The notes under the pieces: model-generated | The model's database searches: none | Told to the model about the DNA's origin: nothing | The model's input: only the letters and a program-made list of their open reading frames with translations | Part shown: positions 9,728 through 18,236 of the stretch, in pieces | Layout: each line of letters starts with the position of its first letter | Position numbering within the stretch: position 1 is the first letter of the stretch | Origin: JABURQ01 sp029243145 | GTDB taxonomy: Bacteria > Planctomycetota > Planctomycetia > Planctomycetales > Planctomycetaceae | Direction: 5' to 3' | Length of the DNA stretch: 64,000 nt | NCBI GenBank assembly: GCA_965660145.1 | Contig: CBFHYX010000021.1 | Span: 1-64,000 of the forward strand | Program-made: the position numbers and the translations under genes

Positions 9728-10792
9728 TTACTTATTTCCACCATCTGCGGTGATTTTTGAAGTCCTGGCCCCTTCAGGAATGATTGGACCAAGTTTTTTC
9801 GCCTCGATTTCTTTTGCAGTGGGAGCTTTCAAAGGTCGCACAACGCGAAATCCCAAAAATTGTGCATCAGTATGATACCACACGCTTTTCGGTAACTGAG
9901 GATCCTGAATTTTCCAGTCTTCACTGGAAGCACGACGAGCGGCAGAACGTAACATTTCTGGATCGTCATCCCAAGAGCCACCCCGTACACAGCGTGGGTA
10001 AAGTTCACCCACTACAAACATGGGGTTGGTCGTCATTTTTTGATCAACAATTTGTTGATAGGCATCTTCGTGATATTGGTCGAGACACCATTCGGCCACG
10101 TTGCCGTGCATGTCGTACAAACCCCATGGATTGGGCTTTTTCAAACCCACCTGCTTGTAGGCATCGTCTGCGTTATCGAAGAACCAAGCGTAATCTTCCA
10201 ATTTTTCGGGATCATCACCGAAGGAGTAAGCGGTTGTGGTTCCCGCGCGGCACGCATACTCCCATTCCGCCTCAGTGGGCAGGCGATAATAGTCTCCCGT
10301 CTTGGCAGAGAGCCACTGACAATACATCTTCGCTGCCAATTGGGTCATACTGATTGCCGGAAACTGATCCCGTCCCATATTGAATGTCATATCGGTGTAA
10401 GGCTTGGTCGGACGGGTGACGGCATCTGAATTTTTCTCGTTCTCATTCGTCCCCATCTTCAACCGAAGACGATCTTCATACTCCAAAGAAAACATCCAAA
10501 GCTCATATTGATTCCATGTGACTTCGGTTGCTCCCATCCAAAATGGATCAATCTTCACTTTGACCTGTGGTCCTTCGTTGTCTCCGCGATCAGCTTCTGA
10601 TCCCGCACTTCCGAGCATGAATTCGCCGCCCGGAATGGGAACCATATTGAATGAAATATCAGTTCCACGGACTTTTTGACTGTATGGCTTCATCTCGGCA
10701 TCTTCGGCATGGGCCGCAACACCCCCGATGAGTAAGATAGAAAGCGACAATAAGGTCGACAGGTTCAGAGTGTTCCAATCTGGGTATTTCAA
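9728..10792 (-). CDS. Formylglycine-generating-enzyme-like (SUMF1) protein, exported
   Basis: A 354-residue protein with a signal peptide (STLLSLSILLIGGVAAHA) and an FGE-sulfatase fold: PGGEFMLGS, MGATEVTWNQYE, RLPTEAEWEYACRAGTT, YDMHGNVAEWCLDQY, RGGSWDD and GFRVVRP. I see no active-site Cys pair of true formylglycine-generating enzymes near the C-terminal motifs, so a sulfatase-activating role is doubtful. The start is a TTG at 10790-10792, preceded by AGGAG eight bases upstream; no ATG lies near the signal peptide. Its first base overlaps the start of the divergent apbE gene. Confidence 0.83.
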   Translation of the reverse strand: MKYPDWNTLNLSTLLSLSILLIGGVAAHAEDAEMKPYSQKVRGTDISFNMVPIPGGEFMLGSAGSEADRGDNEGPQVKVKIDPFWMGATEVTWNQYELWMFSLEYEDRLRLKMGTNENEKNSDAVTRPTKPYTDMTFNMGRDQFPAISMTQLAAKMYCQWLSAKTGDYYRLPTEAEWEYACRAGTTTAYSFGDDPEKLEDYAWFFDNADDAYKQVGLKKPNPWGLYDMHGNVAEWCLDQYHEDAYQQIVDQKMTTNPMFVVGELYPRCVRGGSWDDDPEMLRSAARRASSEDWKIQDPQLPKSVWYHTDAQFLGFRVVRPLKAPTAKEIEAKKLGPIIPEGARTSKITADGGNK

Positions 10793-11832
10793 TGCAGGGT
10801 CTCCTGAAATTTTTGTTTTGTTTCGCCACGGGCGGGATGATCTTGGTGGGAAGCATCGCACAATCCTCGCCCCCTACTAAAACATTGTTACGCTTTGAGC
10901 GGACAGAGGCACAAATGGGCGTGCCATTTCGAATTGTAGTATACGCGACCGATCAGTCAGCAGCAAACAAAGCCCTCGATGCGGCTTACAAACGAATCAA
11001 AGAATTAAACGATATTTACAGTGATTACGACCCAAATAGTGAACTTTCCCGGTTATCGCGATCTTCCGGCCAAAGATCATCTGTCTCGGTTAGTCATGAA
11101 CTCATCGAAATTCTTCACATTTCCGACAAAATCTCACAACTGTCCAACGGAGCGTTTGATGTCTCAGTCGGACCTTATGTACGTCTCTGGCGACGCGCTC
11201 GTCGACAGAAACAGCTTCCCGACCCTGATCGCATTGAAGCCGCTCGAAAATCCGTCGGTCATCAATTCATCGTTGTGGACGACAAGCGACAGACAATTCA
11301 ATTGCTGCGCGAAAACATGCGGCTCGATTTAGGGGGAATCGCCAAAGGTTACGCGGCCGATGAGGCAATGAAAGTGCTGCAAGAACACGGCATCAATTCT
11401 GCGCTCATTGATGCCTCGGGAGATTTACTGGTGAGTGAACCTCCCCCCGGTCAATCTGCTTGGACCATTGGCATTGCCGCATTGAAAACTCCCGAAGGAG
11501 AACCGACGGAATATTTGAAAGTCTCCAACATCGCCATTGCCACCTCGGGAGATGCGTACCAATTCATCGAGATCGAAGGCGTTCGCTATTCTCACATCGT
11601 GAATCCGAAAACGGGAATGGGACTGACGACTCACAGCAGCGTCACGGTTGTCGCACCGACGGCAACTCTGGCCGATGCCTGGGCCTCCGCCGTTTCAGTG
11701 ATGGGGCCAAAGGCAGGATTGCCAGTCATTGCCAGTCAGCCGAAGATCTCAGCCTTGATCCTGACGCTCGATGAGGAGAACACACTCTCAGTCCGCTCGT
11801 GTGACTTCCCTAAGACCGTCGGTGCTGAATAA
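10792..11832 (+). CDS. apbE: FAD:protein FMN transferase (ApbE)
   Basis: A 346-residue ApbE-family protein that attaches FMN to a Thr of target flavoproteins such as Nqr/Rnf subunits, in the periplasm. An N-terminal hydrophobic segment (LLKFLFCFATGGMILVGSIA) looks like a signal. Motifs: FDVSVGPYVRLWRRA, RLDLGGIAKGYAADEA, ALIDASGDLLV and YSHIVNPKTG. An alternative start is the ATG at 10837. It is divergent from the FGE-like gene with a one-base overlap of start codons. No Nqr/Rnf target gene is in the window. Confidence 0.9.
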   Translation: MQGLLKFLFCFATGGMILVGSIAQSSPPTKTLLRFERTEAQMGVPFRIVVYATDQSAANKALDAAYKRIKELNDIYSDYDPNSELSRLSRSSGQRSSVSVSHELIEILHISDKISQLSNGAFDVSVGPYVRLWRRARRQKQLPDPDRIEAARKSVGHQFIVVDDKRQTIQLLRENMRLDLGGIAKGYAADEAMKVLQEHGINSALIDASGDLLVSEPPPGQSAWTIGIAALKTPEGEPTEYLKVSNIAIATSGDAYQFIEIEGVRYSHIVNPKTGMGLTTHSSVTVVAPTATLADAWASAVSVMGPKAGLPVIASQPKISALILTLDEENTLSVRSCDFPKTVGAE

Positions 11833-11871
11833 GCTTCGTGGTCTCAATCACCAGAAGGTGAATACGGCGAC

Positions 11872-12663
11872 TCACTCTGCAATATCATCAGCACTCAGCT
11901 TGATCGTTTCAGAGAGCCCCAATGTTTCCTCACACATGACAAACACCTGGTTCTTGATACGTTTCCGAAGGAACCAGAAGATTGGAATCTGCCTGAGAAT
12001 TTCAAACAAAATGGAAACTCGGTCGATGGCAATATTGAGTTCTGTGCTCTCGTTAATACGACACGAAATCGCAGCCCCCAAATAATTCATGAACTGGAAT
12101 TCTGAAAAGTGCGTCACATCAACGGCACATATCTGGTAACGAGCGCCAATTCCTTCGATCAACAGCCGTTTTCGAGCTTGGTCAAAAAAGACCAACACAT
12201 GATCGTCACCATCAACGGAAATATTTTGCCCTTCAACTCCCGATTCTCCAAGCTCAGCAGAGATTGAAGCCTTACGATCAAAGGATTCAATCTTTCTGCG
12301 TGCTCGCTCGCCAATCATGCGAGAGATGATCAAACGGTCCCCTTTGGCGGGAACAAAAAACTTCAGGAATCCTGAGAGCGAGCAAGCGACGCCGAGTGCA
12401 ATCAAGACAGGTTGTAGATGATCGACTCTCTTCTCAGCATATGAGACAATGACCGCTCCCAAGCCGAGAAAGACAAAACCGATCAGTAGAAAAATAAGGG
12501 AAACTTTCCCCGGAGTCCAAAACGGAACGGGAGTTTCTCGCACGGGGATACAAAATGACTCGTCAGTTTGAAATGGGTCTTCCCGCTCCTCGGGTTTCAT
12601 TTTCTGAATGGAAGCACGAATCGCGTCTTTACGAAAATCTTTGTCCCACGTTTTGGCTGACAT
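11872..12663 (-). CDS. Hypothetical protein with two membrane segments
   Basis: A 263-residue protein. The first 45 residues are charged, followed by two adjacent membrane helices (about 51-73 and 83-103) and a soluble C-terminal domain with DGDDHVLVFFDQARKRLLIEG and ICAVDVTHFSEF. No family is recognised. The soluble domain has alternating hydrophobic strands, as in PH-like folds; this is a guess. It converges with apbE. Confidence 0.68.
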   Translation of the reverse strand: MSAKTWDKDFRKDAIRASIQKMKPEEREDPFQTDESFCIPVRETPVPFWTPGKVSLIFLLIGFVFLGLGAVIVSYAEKRVDHLQPVLIALGVACSLSGFLKFFVPAKGDRLIISRMIGERARRKIESFDRKASISAELGESGVEGQNISVDGDDHVLVFFDQARKRLLIEGIGARYQICAVDVTHFSEFQFMNYLGAAISCRINESTELNIAIDRVSILFEILRQIPIFWFLRKRIKNQVFVMCEETLGLSETIKLSADDIAE

Positions 12664-12824
12664 TTATTCACCCTTGATCAAAATTCTGTCGAGTGAACTT
12701 CAAGGTACATTAAGAGTCTCGTAGGAGCGGCTTCATTTACTGTACCACCAATTAAGACAATGGCTTACTTGGAGACCGCGATCAAAGAGAAATCTGGATT
12801 CCCCATTCGAAAATCAAAATAACT

Positions 12825-13559
12825 TCAGCCACTGTAATTTGCGATCTGCTCAACAGTCAGTGTTCCATTGTGAAGGGCGGTTGCCATGAGTACACAATCG
12901 ACGCCCGCTGCTTCGAGTGTTTGCAAGTCTCGATCATCACGGAGACCACCTCCTGTGATGATCTGTGTGTCTTTCGAGACTGCACGAATTCCGGTACAAA
13001 GTTCGGTCGTCACAGGACCGGTCTCCGAACCGACCGCTTCGAGGTCAAGCACAATGAGACGTTTGTAACCACGATTGATTACACTCACAGCCAATGACCT
13101 GGCATCAACGGCGGCGAGTCCATCGATTTTCCCCATCGGTTGACCTTGCTTCAGGTCGAGACTAAAAATCACTTTCTCGGGTCCAAATCGAGCCAGCATT
13201 TCATCGAGTAACTCGCTACTCGGATTCGTTTCCAAAGCGAGAATGACCGCATCGACCCCCGACTCAATCAGGTGATTGGCTTCATCAACCGTTCGGACTC
13301 CCGCATCAACAATGACGCGAAATCCAGCCTCTTTCAGATTCGCATAAGCGTGCACATCGATCCGACGGGATTGCAGCCCATCCAGATCCGCCAGATATAA
13401 TTCTTGAAACCCGAACTCTGCCGACAATGCGGCTGCGACTCCCGCAGGAGACGTTTCTGTCGTCAAAAGGCTTTTAATTGGACGATAAGAGGCTCTGTTA
13501 CCGGCAATTCCGTGGACAACAACTCCATCCATCAAATCCAAAACAGGCAGAATTTTCAT
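12825..13559 (-). CDS. HisA/HisF-related TIM-barrel protein
   Basis: A 244-residue protein resembling HisA/HisF: PVLDLMDGVVVHG at strand 1, LYLADLDGLQSR at strand 2, VIVDAGVRTVDEA, VIFSLDLKQGQPMG, LIVLDLEAVGSETG and IITGGGLRDDRDL (phosphate-binding Gly loop). Its N-terminal Asp and mid-barrel Asp match HisA catalytic positions. No histidine genes surround it. From memory, similar HisA/F-related proteins occur in archaea, planctomycetes and methylotrophs that use methanopterin-linked C1 metabolism. The true reaction is unproven; a histidine-pathway role is less likely. Confidence 0.75.
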   Translation of the reverse strand: MKILPVLDLMDGVVVHGIAGNRASYRPIKSLLTTETSPAGVAAALSAEFGFQELYLADLDGLQSRRIDVHAYANLKEAGFRVIVDAGVRTVDEANHLIESGVDAVILALETNPSSELLDEMLARFGPEKVIFSLDLKQGQPMGKIDGLAAVDARSLAVSVINRGYKRLIVLDLEAVGSETGPVTTELCTGIRAVSKDTQIITGGGLRDDRDLQTLEAAGVDCVLMATALHNGTLTVEQIANYSG

Positions 13560-13654
13560 AAGATCATTGCGAGAGGGGAGTCTCGTTTCTGGGGAACGTG
13601 TTTGTTAAAATATTTCAGTTCTGTGTGATCAAAATATTAACCCATCAAATCATT

Positions 13655-14056
13655 ATGGCCCATTCCAGCGGACGAGACTCGACGCCTCAGCGATCCGACG
13701 AGACAGACACCAAACCGGGAACGGTTCGTTGGTGTTATCGCCTCATTGCGTTATGTAGTGGATTGTTCATTTTTACAATTTTTGTGATGGTGGCGGTCAC
13801 CATGTCTGACCCGCGGGTTGCTGCCAACGAATCGATGAAGACCTTTTTTGATCGTCGCGGACTTCCCATCATCGGCATTGAGGTGACGGCGATCCTTTGT
13901 CTCGTTGCGATTGCTTTTCTTGTGGACCGCCGCGAGAGTTGGATAAAGTACCAACGCGAGTATGCGGAGTGGGAAGCACGCATGCAAAAGGTTTCTGCCG
14001 AGAATACCGAGCAGTCGATACAGAAGGCTTCAAAGTCGGGAGACAACGATGAGTGA
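13655..14056 (+). CDS. Small hypothetical membrane protein upstream of ligA
   Basis: A 133-residue protein with two membrane helices (about 27-48 and 72-91) joined by a short loop, and a charged C-terminal tail. The ATG at 13655 is preferred over an upstream in-frame start, because the extra 19 residues are not protein-like at the N-terminus. Its last eight bases overlap the start of ligA, so the two are probably co-transcribed and translationally coupled. No function is recognised. Confidence 0.65.
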   Translation: MAHSSGRDSTPQRSDETDTKPGTVRWCYRLIALCSGLFIFTIFVMVAVTMSDPRVAANESMKTFFDRRGLPIIGIEVTAILCLVAIAFLVDRRESWIKYQREYAEWEARMQKVSAENTEQSIQKASKSGDNDE

Positions 14057-16067
14057 GAAGATTCGAAAGGAGATCGAATCGCGTCGGGATGAACTCCGTC
14101 GGCACAACCGACTCTACTACGTGGAAGCACGTCCCGAGATCACTGACCTGGAATTCGACCAACGGCTCAAACAGCTCGAACGACTCGAACAGGAACACCC
14201 CGAGTACGATTCTCCCGACAGCCCCACCCACCAAGTGGGGGGCGACGCGATTGAAGGGTTCACATCGGCCCCTCATCGTGAGCCGATGCTCTCCATCGAC
14301 AATGTCTACGATGAAGCGAAACTGAATGACTTCGCCGAACGTGTCGAGAAACTACTCGATGGTGAGAAACCGGATTACACCGTCGAATACAAAATCGATG
14401 GCGTCGCCGTGGCCCTCATTTACGAAAACGGATCTCTGACTCAAGCGTTGACTCGCGGTGATGGACGCATGGGAGACGACATCACTGCCAACGTACGAAC
14501 CATTCGCAGCGTGCCTCTGAAACTTGTGGTCGACGATCCTCCTCCTCGCCTCGAAGTCCGCGGTGAAGCGTATATCGCAAACTCCGAATTCTCCAAACTG
14601 CGCGCGAAACAGGAAGAACGAGGGGAGCAACCGTATGCCAACCCCCGCAACACGACCGCAGGATCATTGAAACTCCTCGATCCCAAAATCTGTGCCGAAC
14701 GCAAGGTCTCTTTTCTCGCTCATGGAATCGGTGCGACTGACGGCATCGAATTCGAATCGCATTTGCAATATCTGGAGTACGTCCAAGCCGCCGGCATACC
14801 CGCCACGCCGAACGTCAAAGCCTTTGACAACATTAACGATGCCCGGGAATACGCTCACGAATTGGGTGATGCCATCCCCGAACTCGATTTTGAAGTGGAC
14901 GGCATTGTCATTAAAGTCAACTCGATAGCCCAGCGTCAGGAACTCGGCAATACCACCAAAAGCCCGCGCTGGGTCATTGCTTATAAATGGGAAAAGTACG
15001 AAGCCGTCACACGAGTGAAAGAGATTGAAGTTACCGTTGGCAAATCGGGAACACTGACTCCGCTCGCTCATCTCGAACCTGTGGAAATTGCCGGCACAAC
15101 GGTCTCTCGTTCCACCCTACACAACAAAGAGCAAATCGACAGACTCGATGTCCGTGAAGGAGATTGGGTCGTCGTGGAAAAAGCGGGCAAAATCATTCCG
15201 CACGTTTTACGTGTCGAAGAACATCGCCGGGACGGCTCAGAAGTCCCTTACGAGTTCCCGAAGGAATGCCCTGCCTGTCACACAAACGCTGTTCAGGATG
15301 AAGGGGGCGTTTACATCCGTTGCCCCAATCCGAATTGCCCGGCTCAATTAAAGCAGACGCTCACCTTCTTCGCTTCACGCGGCGCGATGGATATCGAAGG
15401 TCTCGGAGAAAAAATCTCCGCACAATTGCTGGATGAAGGTTTCGTCACAACTCTACCCGATATCTACAGACTGAAGGACAAACAAAACGAACTGCTCGAA
15501 CTCGAACGAATGGCACAGAAGAAACTCGATAATCTGCTTGATGGAATCGAGAAGTCAAAAGGTCAGCGGTTCTGGCGATTATTGACGGGTCTCAACATTC
15601 GCCACGTCGGAGCCCGTAATGCGCAAATCCTCTCAGAGACATTCGGCGAGATGGACGCGATCCTAAAACAGTCCGCCGAAGAGATTGCCGACGTTGATGA
15701 AATCGGACCGATCATTGCCGATTCTGTCCACCATTTTCTGCACAGTGATTATGGTGCTCAACTCATCGAAGATCTGCGATCCCTCGGTCTCAATTTTGGC
15801 GAACCGCTCATTGCAAAACCACAGACCGAAGCGGGTATTCTCGATGGTAAAACGCTCGTCGTCACGGGGACACTCAAACGGTTCACACGCGACGAAATCC
15901 ACGAGATGATTCGCACTCATGGCGGCAAACCGACCGGTAGTGTCTCGAAGAAAACCGCTTATCTCGTCGTGGGGGAAGATGCAGGATCTAAGTTGAGTAA
16001 AGCTGAATCTCTAGGTGTCGCGACAATCACCGAAGAAGAGTTTCTGGAAATGGTTGGCGTGGCTTGA
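14049..16067 (+). CDS. ligA: NAD+-dependent DNA ligase
   Basis: A 672-residue protein of normal family length. The domain order is Ia (RLYYVEARPEITDLEFD), adenylation domain with the nucleotidyl Lys115 in VEYKIDGVAVAL, OB fold, four-Cys zinc finger (CPAC...CPNPNC), helix-hairpin-helix repeats, and a C-terminal BRCT domain (GKTLVVTGTLKRFTRDEI...GSVSKKTAYLVVGEDAGSKLSKA). It seals nicks in replication and repair. The ATG at 14049 gives MSEKIRKEIESRR and overlaps the upstream membrane-protein gene by eight bases; longer in-frame extensions are not needed. Confidence 0.96.
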   Translation: MSEKIRKEIESRRDELRRHNRLYYVEARPEITDLEFDQRLKQLERLEQEHPEYDSPDSPTHQVGGDAIEGFTSAPHREPMLSIDNVYDEAKLNDFAERVEKLLDGEKPDYTVEYKIDGVAVALIYENGSLTQALTRGDGRMGDDITANVRTIRSVPLKLVVDDPPPRLEVRGEAYIANSEFSKLRAKQEERGEQPYANPRNTTAGSLKLLDPKICAERKVSFLAHGIGATDGIEFESHLQYLEYVQAAGIPATPNVKAFDNINDAREYAHELGDAIPELDFEVDGIVIKVNSIAQRQELGNTTKSPRWVIAYKWEKYEAVTRVKEIEVTVGKSGTLTPLAHLEPVEIAGTTVSRSTLHNKEQIDRLDVREGDWVVVEKAGKIIPHVLRVEEHRRDGSEVPYEFPKECPACHTNAVQDEGGVYIRCPNPNCPAQLKQTLTFFASRGAMDIEGLGEKISAQLLDEGFVTTLPDIYRLKDKQNELLELERMAQKKLDNLLDGIEKSKGQRFWRLLTGLNIRHVGARNAQILSETFGEMDAILKQSAEEIADVDEIGPIIADSVHHFLHSDYGAQLIEDLRSLGLNFGEPLIAKPQTEAGILDGKTLVVTGTLKRFTRDEIHEMIRTHGGKPTGSVSKKTAYLVVGEDAGSKLSKAESLGVATITEEEFLEMVGVA

Positions 16068-16710
16068 GTCTTCGTTCTTGAAGTATCTGCTCTCTAATAA
16101 TGCTCGGTTTTCGCTCCTGCCACCGTTCCACATTCTCGAACACTCAACAGCCGTTTCAAGATGTCAAGATTCGGTGAATGGGGGACACACCTTGACCGAA
16201 TGTTGCCGAATCTTGATTCCAAATCTTCCATACTCTTGAGCAAGTCGTTGGCTCTCAGCGGTTTGCGCGGATCTGTTGGACATGAAGAGATACCGTTTTT
16301 TCTGTGGACGTCACGCGAGATCGCCTCCTTTCTCACGTTGCAGCGGTCGTCATTCTTCAACACGCTAACGGGACAAACACCTACAAATAGTTCTTGGCCG
16401 GTGGAACCGGCCCTACGAAATCTGTGTTCGTCGTTGAGTTGTGATGACGTTCTAATTACCAAAGATCGAGGTGCCTTTCGGCGAACCACGAAGGCTAACT
16501 CTGGTAGAGATAGGTTAGCAAGACGAAATTGAGTAATGAACTCTTTGACACAGATTCGTAAAGAAACGCTAAGGATTGTCTGTTGCTCACAGGCAGCAGT
16601 TCCTCGAAGAGTTAAAAAACCGTGAATCTCTTTGGCTCTGTCTCGTTTTTTTTGATTATGATTGGGAACATCATATTTCGTATTATCCTCTGAGAATCTC
16701 TGTTGAACTC
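16068..16710. other. Gene-free stretch with a dispersed palindromic repeat
   Basis: About 640 bases after ligA without a credible gene on either strand. The open frames that cross it have no family features. It contains one copy of a GTAGG-type palindromic repeat at 16396-16417 and leads into a degenerate kinase fragment, so it may be decayed coding DNA. Confidence 0.5.
16396..16417 (-). repeat. Dispersed palindromic repeat, copy 1
   Basis: ggccggtggaaccggccc followed by tacg. Its reverse complement starts gtagggccggttccaccggc and closely matches the copy at 63241-63263. It also shares layout with the copy at 32678-32699. Confidence 0.65.
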
Positions 16711-17079
16711 ATGACCAACCCTGATCCCTATCAAACAAATCCACCTCCCGCTGGTTCACATTATTTTGAAGAAACCGTTCAAGGACTCAATGAGCGGGAA
16801 CTCCATACTGCAGCATAAACGCTCGTTCCCTCGCAACAAAATCTCAACCGGGAACTCGCGGAAACCAGTCTTCGTCCGCAAATCATGAAAGACGGTTTGC
16901 AGCTCGATGAGGCTTCCGTCGGAGAGCGACAGATTCAGTCACTCGATGATTCAGAGACTGACCGGCAAGCTATCGACTACCGCGCGATTAAACTTCTCGG
17001 CGAAGGAGGCATGGGACAGGTGCATCTCGCGGAACAGGTTGCGCTCGGTCGGAATGTGGCCGTCAAACAGATCCGGCCC
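16711..17079 (+). pseudogene. N-terminal fragment of a Ser/Thr protein kinase (PknB/Hanks type)
   Basis: A reading frame from the ATG at 16711 is broken by a TAA at 16816-16818 and then continues in the same frame into a kinase start: IKLLGEGGMGQVHLAEQ (Gly-rich loop) and NVAVKQIRP (the VAVK lysine strand). The catalytic loop and the rest of the kinase are absent, because after about 17080 the frame carries recombinase sequence. The upstream piece (TNPDPYQTNPPPAGSHYF) resembles the Pro-rich lead of planctomycete kinases. It is non-functional as a kinase. Confidence 0.75.
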
Positions 17080-17375
17080 AGTTTGCAAAACTCCAACTTG
17101 CGAACCACGTTCAACAGGATCGTTCAACGTGCTGGCATCACCCCGTGGCCACGTCCGTTCCACAATCTGCGGTCATCGGTCGAAACGGAACTGATGCGGG
17201 ATCATCCCATTCATGTGGTCACGGGCTGGCTGGGAAACTCTCCCAAAGTGGCCTTGAAGCATTACGCTCAAACCACTGATGAGGATTTCGACAAGGCAAC
17301 GCAGAATGCAACGCAACCTACGTCGGAATTACGTTGCATTGGCTCGCAAGCGGAAAACCAGAAATGCAAAAACCC
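17080..17375 (+). pseudogene. C-terminal fragment of a tyrosine recombinase (phage-type integrase)
   Basis: In the same frame as the kinase fragment the sequence becomes NLRTTFNRIVQRAGITPWPRPFHNLRSS, then HPIHVVTGWLGNS and KVALKHYAQTTDEDF. These are the HxxR box, the WLGNS box and the nucleophile Tyr of planctomycete tyrosine recombinases. The N-terminal DNA-binding domain and the first catalytic Arg are missing. The fragment ends about 45 bp from the 3' end of tRNA-Phe, the usual position of an integrase of an element inserted at a tRNA. The exact 3' limit is uncertain because the frame stays open into the antisense of the tRNA. Confidence 0.8.
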
Positions 17376-17401
17376 CGAGAAACGCAGTGTTTCCCGAGGT
17401 T
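17367..17401 (-). terminator. Rho-independent terminator of tRNA-Phe
   Basis: A 13-bp stem (17371-17383 with 17389-17401, two G-U pairs) has a 5-base loop. On the minus strand it is followed by TTTT. It lies 16 bases past the 3' end of the tRNA. Confidence 0.8.
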
Positions 17402-17416
17402 CTGTAATCGATCGAT

Positions 17417-17489
17417 TGGTCAGACCCGGACTCGAACCGGGGACACCTGCCTTTTCAGGGCAGTGCTCTACCAACTGAGCTATCTGACC
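17417..17489 (-). tRNA. tRNA-Phe (anticodon GAA)
   Basis: The minus strand gives a 73-nt cloverleaf. The acceptor stem is GGTCAGA/TCTGACC with discriminator A. The anticodon arm is CTGCC-CTGAAAA-GGCAG with anticodon GAA, and the T arm carries GGTTCGAGTCC. CCA is not encoded. The recombinase fragment lies on its 3' side. Confidence 0.94.
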
Positions 17490-17601
17490 GAACAGCCGTA
17501 AACTGCGTCTTCTATTGATGTAATAACGATTTTCTCGGTTCGACGCAAGATGACCGGACACTGAGAAATTCCGATTCTGAAAAACTCTTAAAGGTTCGCG
17601 T

Positions 17602-18236
17602 TTATTCGCTCATTTCTGACCGTTTTTCTTCGGTTTCGACGAGGTTTCCTATTTCCTCATATGTTCGTACTCCCACCTTGCACGCCGGATTTCCTTTCAT
17701 AATGACTCCAGAATCAACCTGTCCTTTCACCACGCTACCAGCCGAGACAATCGCCTCACGCCCCACAACGGTTCCGGGTAACAGAATCGCTCCGGCACAA
17801 ATCCATCCGCCCGCTGCCACACTGATCGGTTTCGTGATGAGGTCAAATGATTTTTTTCGGTGATTATGGGTTCCCGTGCACAGGTAGACTCTCTGCGAAA
17901 GACAAACCTGATCATCAAGAGTGACTTGTGCCAGATTGTCGATCCAGACTCCCTGCCCCACCCAGACATAGCTACCAATCGTCAAACGCCAGGGAAACTT
18001 GATGCGAACATTGGTTTGATCACGACATGTGATCCGATCTTCGCTCCAAAAAGACGTAGCATCATGACTTTCAAACCAGAAAATGGAAACCACCCACATT
18101 CAATAAACAGTAAGCTCATCATCGACCACAGACAACGAACAAAACGGCCCCGTCCAGGAGAGTAATCACCCTGCGAATACGTTGATAAATCGACGTTCGT
18201 TTCAGTGGGCTGTTTGATGTCAAAAGATTTTGTCAT
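17602..18236 (-). pseudogene. WcaF-like colanic-acid-type acetyltransferase, frameshifted
   Basis: A left-handed beta-helix acetyltransferase split over two frames. Frame one starts at the ATG 18234-18236 (MTKSFDIKQPTETNVDLSTY...) and reads to GSHVVIKP. Frame two continues NVRIKFPWRLTIGSYVWVGQG, then SVAAGGWICAGAILLPGTVVGREAIVSAGSVV. Restoring one base in the run at about 18009-18013 would rejoin them as VIKPNVRIKFPWRL. Its start overlaps the stop of the upstream glycosyltransferase (ATGA). An intact copy would acetylate a polysaccharide sugar. It is a real frameshift or a base-call error. Confidence 0.82.

Noticed and set aside
16094..16532. Overlapping frames on both strands downstream of ligA
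   Set aside because: No family features, one contains the palindromic repeat, and residue use is not protein-like.
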